From positions 1 through 64,000 of the forward strand of contig CAYVVG010000013.1 of assembly GCA_964455285.1 (NCBI GenBank): DNA of 64,000 bases, in the 5' to 3' direction. The notes under the pieces were generated by a model that saw nothing but the letters and a program-made list of their open reading frames with translations, was not told the origin of the DNA and did not search any database. Shown one piece after another: positions 52,017 through 60,305 of this stretch; position 1 is the stretch's first letter; every line of letters begins with the position of its first letter. The position numbers were made by a program, and so were the translations under genes. The DNA is from CAIVAT01 sp964455285. Its GTDB lineage: Bacteria; Bacteroidota; Bacteroidia; Bacteroidales; FEN-979.

Positions 52017-52919
52017 ATGTCCGGAAAAATCTACCGAATCGCTCTTATTGTCCTTCTGGCACTTCCCTTCCTGGCAATGACCAGCGATAAACCCGCATAC
52101 CGCATTTTCGATGCCAGGGGCCGCTCCGAAGATTATTCAGAACTGCTGAAGGCCGCCCGCAAGGCCGACATCATCTTCTTCGGCGAACTCCATAAGAATC
52201 CCATCGCTCACTGGCTGGAGTTCGAACTGACGCGCGACCTGCACGCAACCGTGGGGAGCGACCTGGTGCTGGCGGCCGAAATGTTCGAGGTTGACAACCA
52301 GCTGTTGCTGAACGAGTACCTGTCGAAAATGATCCGGAAAAAGGATTTCGAGGCAGAGGCCAAACTATGGCCGAATTACAAGACCGACTATGCGCCACTC
52401 GTTGATTTTGCCCGGGAGAAGGGTCTTCGTTTCATCGCCACCAACATCCCGCGGCGGTTTGCAGCCCTGGTCAACATCAAAGGATTCGAGGGGCTCGACA
52501 GCATCAATGCCATGGAACGCGGAATGATCGCCCCCCTGCCCATCAAGTACCCCGACACCCTTGGGTGTTATGCAAACATCGTGAAAAGCGCCGGCCATGA
52601 GATGCCGGCTGCCGCCACCGCCAACCTGGGCAAGGCACAAGCGATCAAGGACGCCACCATGGCCCATTTCATCATGAAGAACGGAGCTTTCGAGGGGAAG
52701 AAGATCCTGCATTTCAACGGCGCCTACCACAGCGAAAACCATGAAGGAATCGTCTGGTACGTGAAGCAGGCCATCCGGAAGACCAGTTTCAAGCTGAATA
52801 TCCTTACCATCGCCTGCACAGAGCAGGAGAACATCGACACCCTCTCATCGGCCGACGCGGCCAAAGCCGACTTTACCATCGTCATGCCCTCGTCGATGCC
52901 GGGGGCCGAAAGCAGGTAA
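52017..52919 (+). CDS. ChaN-family heme-uptake-related exported protein
   Basis: 300 residues. N-terminal signal (about 1-22) without a clear lipobox. The rest matches the ChaN/haem-binding uptake domain: IIFFGELHKNPIAHWLEFEL (about 51-70), LAAEMFEVDNQLLLNEYL (about 84), FIATNIPRR (about 140) and FNGAYHSENHEGIVWY (about 240). Campylobacter ChaN binds heme and is iron-regulated; a heme-related role is inferred here only from the family. It is the last gene of the plus-strand group and converges on the gtrA gene, 26 nt away. Confidence 0.88.
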   Translation: MSGKIYRIALIVLLALPFLAMTSDKPAYRIFDARGRSEDYSELLKAARKADIIFFGELHKNPIAHWLEFELTRDLHATVGSDLVLAAEMFEVDNQLLLNEYLSKMIRKKDFEAEAKLWPNYKTDYAPLVDFAREKGLRFIATNIPRRFAALVNIKGFEGLDSINAMERGMIAPLPIKYPDTLGCYANIVKSAGHEMPAAATANLGKAQAIKDATMAHFIMKNGAFEGKKILHFNGAYHSENHEGIVWYVKQAIRKTSFKLNILTIACTEQENIDTLSSADAAKADFTIVMPSSMPGAESR

Positions 52920-52945
52920 CAGGCCGGGAACGTTCCTTCTGCCCG

Positions 52946-53347
52946 TCAGGCGAAGGTGAAGTATGCATTGATCAGGAAATTCCACAAGGTCACCAGGATC
53001 GTGGCAACGAGCTTCGAGAGGTAAAAATTTACCTTGAACTTCCCGTTCATCGCCCATATTATCAACAGGTTGATCAGCAGTCCGATCAGTGCGATCGAAA
53101 AGAAACGGGAGAATTCCTGCATGACATTCGGGTTGGTGCTCTGAAAAGTCCAGACCCGGTTCAGAAAAAAGTTGGAAGTGGCAGCCAGCGTAAATCCGAC
53201 GCTGTTCGCAATATATTTCTGGATCTTCAGCAACTCCTTGCAAAGGAAGGTAGTTCCGAAATCGACAAAAACCCCGGAAAATCCGACCAGCGAGAATTTG
53301 ATGAACTTGAGGAGAAAGGCTTCGGTAAAAAAAGACTGAAGGAGCAT
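52946..53347 (-). CDS. GtrA-like membrane protein
   Basis: 133 residues with four predicted helices (about 14-34, 43-62, 81-100, 109-128), the GtrA/DPMS topology. GtrA-type proteins are thought to flip or guide polyprenyl-linked sugars in cell-surface polysaccharide synthesis. The segment KFSLVGFSGVFVDFGTTFL and the family-typical NFFLNRVWTF are present, with the C-terminal NFLINAYFTF. No glycosyltransferase is adjacent, so the substrate is unknown. Confidence 0.9.
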   Translation of the reverse strand: MLLQSFFTEAFLLKFIKFSLVGFSGVFVDFGTTFLCKELLKIQKYIANSVGFTLAATSNFFLNRVWTFQSTNPNVMQEFSRFFSIALIGLLINLLIIWAMNGKFKVNFYLSKLVATILVTLWNFLINAYFTFA

Positions 53348-53390
53348 GCGGCGGGGGTTTAGGACGGTTTCAGGATGTCGCGGGCTGTCG

Positions 53391-55169
53391 CTACAACTGG
53401 ATCAGCAGCACTTCGTTTTTCCCGTCACGGATCACCTCCACGCTGGCGGTCGTCCCGTGCTTCAGTTTCTGGAGGCGCGACATGTATTCATAGATGTTCT
53501 CCACCTTCAGGCCGTTGATCGCGGTGATCACATCGCCCTTTTTCATGCCGCCTTTCCAGGCAGGACCGTCTTTGGTCACCCCGTCGACCCTGAGCCCTTT
53601 CTTTTCGCTGCCGGCAAAATCGGGCATGATCCCCAGGGTCACTTTCAATTTTCTGCCGGTCCTGCCGGCCTGTTCCTTTTTCCCCGATTCCCTGAAGGCC
53701 AGTGCACCGGGCAGCCGGTCCACTGCAACGATCACCGAGGCGGCATAATCGCCCACACGGCTTTCCGATTCCACATCGATCTTGCCGGTATCGTCGAACG
53801 GCGTGTGATAATCGGTATGCACACCCGTATTAAAATAAAACACCGGGATCCCGGCAGCATAGAATGCCGCGTGATCGGAGGGTCCGTATCCGTCGGGAGC
53901 ATGCACCACCGAAAAAGGCAGCTCCTTTTCCAGGATCCTCAGCAGGGAATCGCTTTCAGCCGACGTCCCGGTGCCGCTCACCGAGATGGAGTTCTTCTCC
54001 CGGTCGAACCGGCCCACCATGTCGAAATTGAACATCGCCTTGATCTGTTTCAGGGCGACGGGAGAATGTTCGACAAAATACTTGGAACCCAGCAATCCCA
54101 TCTCCTCGGCGCTGAAGGCAACAAACAGGATGCTCCTGCGGAGTGCAGGTTTCTCCTTGGCAAGGCGGGCAGCCAGTTCCATCACCAGCGCGGTGCCGGA
54201 TGCGTTGTCGTCGGCGCCATTGTGTATCGCCGTGGTGTCGGGCATCCTGGAACCGGAGGAGGGCCCGCCGAAGCCCAGGTGATCGTAGTGGGCCCCTACG
54301 ACCAGGTACTCATTTTTCAGCGCCGGGTCGCTTCCTTCGAGAAGGGCCACCACGTTGGCGGTCTTATCCTGCCGCTGCTCGACATGGGCTGTGCCGTCGA
54401 GGGTAACGCCGGTCGACAGGCTGTGAGGGTTCTTCAACGCGATGATCGTACGGTCAAGGCTGTCGAGCAGGATGCCGGTCTTTTCCAGGAGCCGGTCGGC
54501 CAGTTTGCGGGTGATGCTGATGACCGGTATTCCGCCTGTGATCTCGTTGTTCTCGACCACCAGGGGCATCAGCTTGTCTTCCTTGTCCAGCCCGGCAGGA
54601 GTTACCAGCAGGATCCCTGCGGCGCCCTTATCCTTGGCAGTCAGCACCTTGGTCCGCACATCGCTGTATGGAATGAACCGGCTGTCGGGTTTATCCAGTT
54701 CCGGATCTGCCCGAAGCACCATGACCCATTTACCGGTGACGTCGATCCCCCGGTAGTCGCTCCATTTCAGGCTGTCGGCGTCGATGTCGAAGCCGTAGCC
54801 GGCAAACACGACCGGTGCGCTCAGGCTGGCGTTGGCTGTGAAGGCCAGCGGAGCAAAGTCTTTTCCGGCGACGGCCTCAATCCCGTCGTAAACCAACCGG
54901 TTGCGTTCGCCCAGCCGCGCATCCGTAACGATGTCGAACCATTGGAATCCATTGTCGGCCAGGGGTTTCAATCCGGCCTGGCGAAAAACGCCGAGGATAT
55001 AGCCAGCCGCCACGTTGATCTCGGGGGTACCGGGCTTTCTCCCTTTCAGCGAATCCGACGCCAGGAATTCAATATGCCGTTTCAGCTCCGGGGCGCTGAT
55101 CTCGCCTTTCTGCGAAAAAGCAGTGATGGGGACAAACAGCACTGCAAATATCCATACAGCTCTTTTCAT
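53391..55169 (-). CDS. M28 zinc aminopeptidase with PA and PDZ domains
   Basis: 592 residues. Signal peptide about 1-19 (FSQ). A PA-like insertion at about 130-240 (APVVFAGYGFDIDADSLKWSDYRG). The catalytic M28 domain is at about 270-480. Zinc ligands and catalytic residues are seen in VGAHYDHLG (His), NGADDNASGTALVMEL (Asp), FSAEEMGLLGS (Glu-Glu), NFDMVGRF (Asp) and TDYHTPFDD (His). A C-terminal PDZ (about 505-590: MKKGDVITAINGLKV) is appended. It probably trims peptides in the periplasm; the exact specificity is unknown. It lies 9 nt downstream of mnmA on the same strand. Confidence 0.93.
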   Translation of the reverse strand: MKRAVWIFAVLFVPITAFSQKGEISAPELKRHIEFLASDSLKGRKPGTPEINVAAGYILGVFRQAGLKPLADNGFQWFDIVTDARLGERNRLVYDGIEAVAGKDFAPLAFTANASLSAPVVFAGYGFDIDADSLKWSDYRGIDVTGKWVMVLRADPELDKPDSRFIPYSDVRTKVLTAKDKGAAGILLVTPAGLDKEDKLMPLVVENNEITGGIPVISITRKLADRLLEKTGILLDSLDRTIIALKNPHSLSTGVTLDGTAHVEQRQDKTANVVALLEGSDPALKNEYLVVGAHYDHLGFGGPSSGSRMPDTTAIHNGADDNASGTALVMELAARLAKEKPALRRSILFVAFSAEEMGLLGSKYFVEHSPVALKQIKAMFNFDMVGRFDREKNSISVSGTGTSAESDSLLRILEKELPFSVVHAPDGYGPSDHAAFYAAGIPVFYFNTGVHTDYHTPFDDTGKIDVESESRVGDYAASVIVAVDRLPGALAFRESGKKEQAGRTGRKLKVTLGIMPDFAGSEKKGLRVDGVTKDGPAWKGGMKKGDVITAINGLKVENIYEYMSRLQKLKHGTTASVEVIRDGKNEVLLIQL

Positions 55170-55178
55170 TATTCTCTA

Positions 55179-56261
55179 TTAACTTTTCACTGTTTCAATC
55201 ACCCCGCCTCCCAGCACCACTTCATCCTCGTAAAAAACCGCCGACTGCCCGGGGGTGATGGCGTCGTTGGGATGGTAAAACGTGACCTGCACGTCGCCGT
55301 TTTCCAGGGGTTCGATGTGTGCCTCCCGCTCTTTCTGGGCCGATCGGATCCGGGCTGTGCAGTCGCGGGGTTCCGTCAGCGCCGGGATCGCGATCCAGTT
55401 CAGGTCGGCAACGGTAAAGACGCTCCTGAAGGTTTCTTCCCTCACCCCCACCTTTACGGCATTGGCTTCCGGGTCAAGGCCGATCACATAAAGCGGTTCC
55501 GGCCATGCGATCCCAAGGCCCTTCCGCTGACCGATCGTATAATTCCATATGCCGTTATGACGACCCAGCACCTCTCCGGCCGCGTTGATGATGTCGCCCG
55601 GGCGGGGCTCCGTTCCCAGGAGTTCCTTGTAATCGCCGCTGTAAAAGTCCTGGCTCTCTTCGATATCCTGTACGGTGATCCCGACCCTGCGCGCCAGCTC
55701 CTTGATCTCGGGCTTCGTGTATCCCCCCAGGGGGAACATCACGCGGGAAAGTTGTTCCTGGGAAAGCCGGTGGATGAAATAGGTCTGGTCTTTTTTTATG
55801 TCGCGGGCTTTTTTCAGGAGAAACCGGCCCTTATCCGGGTTGTATTCAACCGAGGCATAATGCCCCGTGGCGAAGAAATCGAAGGCGATGCCGCCTTTCC
55901 TGGCCATGGCGGGCAGCAGGCCGAACTTGATCAGCTGGTTGCACTGGACACAGGGGTTGGGGGTGCGGCCGGCCAGGTATTCCGAACGGAAGTACTCGAG
56001 CACTGCCTGTTTGTATTCGGCCGAACAGTCGAAAACATGGTGAGGGATCCCGATCTTTTGGGCGATTGCACCCGCCTCCCGGATCTCATCTTCTTCATCC
56101 GACCCGTAGCAGGCATGCTTTCCTCCCGACCGGTACTGGCCGTCCCAGATCGCCATGGTGACGCCGATCACGGTGTGCCCTGCCTCCTTCAGAAGCCAGG
56201 CCGCCACCGACGAGTCGACGCCTCCGCTGAGGCCCACGATGACTGTGGTTTTATCGCTCAA
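55179..56261 (-). CDS. mnmA: tRNA-specific 2-thiouridylase, variant lacking the second catalytic cysteine
   Basis: 360 residues from the TTG at 56261. Adds sulfur to C2 of the wobble uridine (U34) in tRNA Lys, Glu and Gln. The PP-loop SGGVDSS adenylates the target; TPNPCVQCN holds the first active-site cysteine. The second position, usually ICFIG, reads ESQDFYSGDYKELLG, so the partner cysteine (C199 in the E. coli protein) is absent. This looks like the SQDF-type subgroup seen in other phyla. The start was set at TTG because the ATG at 56297 would lie within the -7 element at 56295-56302; the ATG remains an alternative (372 residues). The M28 gene follows after 9 nt. Confidence 0.88.
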   Translation of the reverse strand: MSDKTTVIVGLSGGVDSSVAAWLLKEAGHTVIGVTMAIWDGQYRSGGKHACYGSDEEDEIREAGAIAQKIGIPHHVFDCSAEYKQAVLEYFRSEYLAGRTPNPCVQCNQLIKFGLLPAMARKGGIAFDFFATGHYASVEYNPDKGRFLLKKARDIKKDQTYFIHRLSQEQLSRVMFPLGGYTKPEIKELARRVGITVQDIEESQDFYSGDYKELLGTEPRPGDIINAAGEVLGRHNGIWNYTIGQRKGLGIAWPEPLYVIGLDPEANAVKVGVREETFRSVFTVADLNWIAIPALTEPRDCTARIRSAQKEREAHIEPLENGDVQVTFYHPNDAITPGQSAVFYEDEVVLGGGVIETVKS

Positions 56262-56294
56262 AATGAATGGTTTCCTTAGCCGGTTAAATGGCTG

Positions 56295-56302
56295 CAAAGG
56301 TA
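56295..56302 (-). promoter_or_regulatory. Putative -7 element (TACCTTTG) of mnmA
   Basis: Exact TAnnTTTG match on the minus strand, overlapping the upstream ATG of the mnmA frame. It implies transcription from about 56288 and a translation start downstream of it. Confidence 0.5.
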
Positions 56303-56306
56303 ACGA

Positions 56307-58046
56307 TTATTTGGCATGCGGCACCCGGAACCGTTCACCGGTGTTTTCGATCATCCTCCGCTCCCATTCCTTGCCGTACCCGGGCTGTGAAGGTTTGCGG
56401 GGAATGCCCCGGTCGTTCCCGTTGTCGAGCAACTCGAATCCCCGGGTCTGTTTCACATTCCCGTCGATGTACTTCATGAACAGGTAATGGTAAAACTCTT
56501 TCCATTTCGACACGACGAGGTTGCCGGTGTACACCGAGTAATCGGTCAGGTACCTGGCAACCGCAGACGGGTTCTCGCCCCAGAGCAGGGCGGCCCGGGT
56601 ATCGACGATCTCCGTCTCGCGGCGCAGGCGGTTCTCCAGTTCCGCCTGGTACCGTTCGATCTCCGGGTGGATCAGGTCGTAGCGGGTGTAGGCCCAGTTG
56701 TTCACCTGGCTGAAGGTCCAGAAGGCGGAGTTCTCCGACCATTCGATCATGGATCCGTTCCCGCGCAGATAGCTTTCGGGGATCATCGAAGAGCCGCAGT
56801 ACACCGGCACATACACGCTGCCGTCGGCATCGTCGACACCGAACCAGAAGATGCCGCCAACCGGATCGGGCAAGCGCTCTCTCGATTGTGCCACAAAGCT
56901 GTAACCGGTTTGCTGGGTGGCAATGGCCCGTTCGTTCAGGTAGGTAACACTGTCGACGGTGAACTCCATGGGCCGCCAACGGTAAGGAAGATGGAAGGGT
57001 CCGGCACCCGCATCGTACCGCATGTCGAGCGGGGTGTCTTCGAAATGATCGCGCATGGCGGCCATGACGGCCTGAAGCGAGATCAGCGAGTCAGCCTTCA
57101 CCCAGAGCGGCAAACGGTTGGAGACATACCCGTTGGGGTTGTCGCCTCCCGATGTGCATCGATCCCCGTGGGAGAATTGCCCGAGGGCGTAGCGGGTGTA
57201 CTCTGCATGATCACGGACCTCCCGGTTCACCTTCCTGAAGAAGGACCAGATCCGTGCATCGCAGAAACGGGCCCCGCCGAAATTCACCGGGTTGTAAACA
57301 TCGGAGAAGCTGAAATCCCGGTCTGACCCTGAATAATATCCGTGTTCGCGGGCGAAGTTGATCACGTCGGGCGAGTGATACACGGTTTGCGAAAGGTCGT
57401 TCCAGTCGTTCGATTTCCGGAAGGGAAAGGTGGTGATCCGGGCCTGGTTGGCATGGCCGCTCACGCACCCGTCGGGGATCAGCCGGGCCACCCAAACGGC
57501 TCCACGGCCGAATGTACCCTTGCCGATCATCTCGAGGATCCAGGCCTCGCGGGCATCGGATACCGAGAATGATTCCCCGGCCGAAGCATAGCCGTATTCC
57601 GCCGCAAGTTCGGTCATCACCCGGATCATCTCCCGTGCGCTTTTCGAGCGCTGAAGCCCGATCTTCATCAGCGATCCGTAGTCGAGGATGGCCCCCGGCT
57701 GGTTCCCGAGCGCCTCCAGGCCTCCAAAGGTGGTCTCTCCCACCGCGACCTGGTGCTCGTTCATGAACTGGATCACCGCATAGGTGTGGGACACCTCCGC
57801 GATCGCCCCCATGTGCTTCCACGATTCATAATGATATACTTCGCACATTTCGCCGGCCGCATGATCGGCCGCCGGGTAGAAGTCGATGACTCCGCAGCGG
57901 GTATGCGAATCGGCGGCATAGGTGATCATCACCGACCCGTCGAGGCTCGCCCCCCGGGTCACAATGAGGTTGGTACAGGCCAGAGTGGGTCCCGCCAGTC
58001 CTGATAATATCACGAGAAAAGCCGTGAACCTGCTCTTGCCGGTCAT
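56307..58046 (-). CDS. C69-family dipeptidase (N-terminal nucleophile)
   Basis: 579 residues. The N-terminus is a signal peptide ending ...GPTLA, with Cys24 directly after it (ACTNLIVTRGASLDGSV), so cleavage exposes the catalytic N-terminal cysteine as in PepD-type Ntn hydrolases. Other features: VAVGETTFGG (about 100), REMIRVMTELAAEYGY (about 138) and SFSVSDAREAWILE (about 160), all family-typical. It is likely a periplasmic dipeptidase acting in peptide scavenging. It is encoded between rocD and mnmA on the same strand, 33 nt after rocD; the C-terminal 90 residues are rich in aromatic segments and unassigned. Confidence 0.92.
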   Translation of the reverse strand: MTGKSRFTAFLVILSGLAGPTLACTNLIVTRGASLDGSVMITYAADSHTRCGVIDFYPAADHAAGEMCEVYHYESWKHMGAIAEVSHTYAVIQFMNEHQVAVGETTFGGLEALGNQPGAILDYGSLMKIGLQRSKSAREMIRVMTELAAEYGYASAGESFSVSDAREAWILEMIGKGTFGRGAVWVARLIPDGCVSGHANQARITTFPFRKSNDWNDLSQTVYHSPDVINFAREHGYYSGSDRDFSFSDVYNPVNFGGARFCDARIWSFFRKVNREVRDHAEYTRYALGQFSHGDRCTSGGDNPNGYVSNRLPLWVKADSLISLQAVMAAMRDHFEDTPLDMRYDAGAGPFHLPYRWRPMEFTVDSVTYLNERAIATQQTGYSFVAQSRERLPDPVGGIFWFGVDDADGSVYVPVYCGSSMIPESYLRGNGSMIEWSENSAFWTFSQVNNWAYTRYDLIHPEIERYQAELENRLRRETEIVDTRAALLWGENPSAVARYLTDYSVYTGNLVVSKWKEFYHYLFMKYIDGNVKQTRGFELLDNGNDRGIPRKPSQPGYGKEWERRMIENTGERFRVPHAK

Positions 58047-58079
58047 ACGTGGTTTTTAAGAAATAGAGACTTGAGGGGC

Positions 58080-59303
58080 CTATTCCAGCTCCCCGATCGA
58101 CTTTCGGATGATCTCCACCGCTTCGTGGATCTGCTCTTCGGTGATCACAAGGGGCGGCGCAAAACGGATGATGTGCTGGTGCGTCGGCTTGGCCAGCAGG
58201 CCGTTGTCGCGCATCTTCAGGCATACATCCCAGGCGGTCTTGTTATTGAAGGGCTTGATCACAATGGCATTCAACAGGCCTTTTCCGCGGACCAGCTCGA
58301 TGTACGGAGAATCGATCTTACGCAGTTCAGCACGGAACAGTTCTCCGAGACGGAGTGCATTTTCGGCCAGTTTTTCCTCTTTCACCACTTCGAGGGCCGC
58401 CATGGCCACGCGGGCCGCGACGGGGTTGCCCCCGAAGGTCGAGCCGTGCTCTCCCGGGTGGATGCAGAGCATGACGGGATCGTCGGCCAGCACGGCCGAG
58501 ATCGGATAGACGCCGCCGGAAAGGGCTTTGCCCAGGATCAGGACATCGGGACGGACCCCCTCCCAGTCACAGGCCAGCAGCCGCCCCGTGCGGGCAATGC
58601 CGGTTTGCACCTCATCGGCGATGAACAGCACATTTTTGGCTTTGCACAGATCGTAGGCCTTCTTCAGGTATCCCTCGTCGGGCACGAAAACACCGGCCTC
58701 TCCCTGGATCGGCTCGACCAGGAACCCGGCAACCGTGGGATCCTCCAGCGCCTTTTCAAGCGCAGCCAGGTCGTTGTACGGGATGGAAACGAAACCGGGC
58801 GTGAAGGGACCGAAATCGTTGCGTGCATCCGGATCGTTCGACATCGAGATCACCGTGATCGTCCGGCCATGGAAATTATCGTGGCAGCAGATGATCTTGG
58901 CCTGGTTCTCGGGGATCCCCTTTACCTTATAGCCCCATTTGCGGGTCACCTTCAGCGCCGTCTCGTCGCCCTCGGCGCCGGAATTCATCGGCAGTACCCG
59001 CTGATAGCCAAAGTATTCGGTGATATACTTCTCATATACCCCGAGCACATTGTTGTAAAATGCCCGGGAGGTCAGTTCAAGGGTTTGTGCCTGTTCGATC
59101 AGTGCCCCGACGATTTTCGGGTGGCAATGTCCCTGGTTGACCGCAGAATATGCGGAAAGAAAGTCATAATACCGTTTGCCTTCCACGTCCCACATAAAGA
59201 CGCCTTCTCCCCGGGCAAGCACCACGGGCAAAGGATGGTAATTGTGAGCCCCGTACTTGTCTTCGAGGTCCATCGCCATCTGCGAGGTTTTCACTTCGAT
59301 CAT
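58080..59303 (-). CDS. rocD: Ornithine--oxo-acid aminotransferase
   Basis: 407 residues, full length. PLP enzyme of aminotransferase class III that converts ornithine and 2-oxoglutarate to glutamate semialdehyde and glutamate. Seen: NSGAEGDETALKVTRKWGY (about 112), PLP-contacting FIADEVQTGIARTGRLL with the conserved Asp (about 225) and the Schiff-base lysine in LILGKALSGGVYP (about 256). STFGGNPVA (about 286) is the phosphate-binding segment. It allows arginine or ornithine catabolism toward proline and glutamate. An internal ATG nine codons in is possible. It starts 16 nt after the PCMD gene stop. Confidence 0.95.
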   Translation of the reverse strand: MIEVKTSQMAMDLEDKYGAHNYHPLPVVLARGEGVFMWDVEGKRYYDFLSAYSAVNQGHCHPKIVGALIEQAQTLELTSRAFYNNVLGVYEKYITEYFGYQRVLPMNSGAEGDETALKVTRKWGYKVKGIPENQAKIICCHDNFHGRTITVISMSNDPDARNDFGPFTPGFVSIPYNDLAALEKALEDPTVAGFLVEPIQGEAGVFVPDEGYLKKAYDLCKAKNVLFIADEVQTGIARTGRLLACDWEGVRPDVLILGKALSGGVYPISAVLADDPVMLCIHPGEHGSTFGGNPVAARVAMAALEVVKEEKLAENALRLGELFRAELRKIDSPYIELVRGKGLLNAIVIKPFNNKTAWDVCLKMRDNGLLAKPTHQHIIRFAPPLVITEEQIHEAVEIIRKSIGELE

Positions 59304-59319
59304 ATAAGCGGATTTTAAG

Positions 59320-60276
59320 TTATTTCGAAATTATAAATTCACCACCGGCCATCTTTTTTTCCCCGCTGGTCACCTGATAAAAGTAGATGCCTCCGGGCAG
59401 TGCCGACACATCGAATAGAACGGTACGGCCGGGGGCTGCCTGCCTGGCAACTTCCCTTCCATCGCCGGAATACAGGGCGATCTCTCCGTTGCGGATCTCC
59501 CGCGACAGGCCGAAGGTGAGTTTTCCGGTCGCCGGCACGGGTGACAACTTCACAGCGATGCCCGGCATCAGCGGCATCTCCATGCCGGAAACATTGGTCA
59601 GCGACACATCGTCGAATATCGCCCGGCTTCCCACCTGTCCCACGCTGGCCATCATAAAGCTGGCATTATAGCCTGCGCAGGAAAGCAGCAGTACGGTGAT
59701 GGAGTCGGGCATGGTGGAGTTGTCGCGGTAGGTGATCTCCTGGTCGAAAAAGGTCCACGCACTCTGGGTGCCGTGAAAGACAAGACGGTTGTGCGCGATG
59801 GTGTCGCGGCGCAGGGTGGTGGGATTCCATTTGGATAAAAGGACGATGGCTGCCGCCGAATCGTTGAGGAGGGGATAGGACTGGTAATAACCCTGGAATC
59901 GCACGGGCTTGGTGGTCCAAGGGTAAGGCTTTCCCAGCCTCGCATTCAGCGAAGCCCAGTTGACGTCGATCGTGCCGATCACCCCGGGGATGATGATATT
60001 CAGCAGGTTGATCTTCCGGGTCACCACACGGGCGCCCTTGCTTCCCCCGTGCGCGGTGTCGGAAGGATACGCGGTGAGTCCCGGGGGGGTGGGGATGGTA
60101 TCGAGGATGTTGAGCGTACTGAAGAAACCGCCTGTCGGTTCCCAGAATCCCGTGGCAGGGTGCGTGGGATGGGGAACGAAGGTCCAGCCTTCAAAATCTC
60201 CGTTGGGCAGGGTGGACTGACCGAAAAGGGTCAACCCGAAAAGAACACTCGTAAGGATAAGCAGACTTTTTTTCAT
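59320..60276 (-). CDS. PCMD-type T9SS cargo protein
   Basis: 318 residues. Signal peptide about 1-19 (FGQ). The body resembles the PCMD domain: an N-terminal NGDFEGWTFV ... GFWEPTGGFFSTLN, then ARLGKPYPWTTKPVRFQGYYQ (about 115-135) and a closing strand SRAIFDDVSLTN. The PCMD family is linked to carbohydrate metabolism but with no defined reaction. The last 75 residues are a type A sorting domain (VKLSPVPATGKLTFGLSR ... PGGIYFYQVTSG), with VPATGK in place of the usual NPA. It is probably surface exposed. Confidence 0.85.
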   Translation of the reverse strand: MKKSLLILTSVLFGLTLFGQSTLPNGDFEGWTFVPHPTHPATGFWEPTGGFFSTLNILDTIPTPPGLTAYPSDTAHGGSKGARVVTRKINLLNIIIPGVIGTIDVNWASLNARLGKPYPWTTKPVRFQGYYQSYPLLNDSAAAIVLLSKWNPTTLRRDTIAHNRLVFHGTQSAWTFFDQEITYRDNSTMPDSITVLLLSCAGYNASFMMASVGQVGSRAIFDDVSLTNVSGMEMPLMPGIAVKLSPVPATGKLTFGLSREIRNGEIALYSGDGREVARQAAPGRTVLFDVSALPGGIYFYQVTSGEKKMAGGEFIISK

Positions 60277-60305
60277 GACTAGTGGTTAAGTAGTTAAACG
60301 TTGGG

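Noticed and set aside
53346..56279. 977-codon open frame on the plus strand antisense to the M28 peptidase and mnmA
   Set aside because: Both antisense genes are clear family members with catalytic residues. The plus-strand product has no recognisable domain or signal and is rich in H, G, R and P, as expected for the opposite strand of GC-rich genes.
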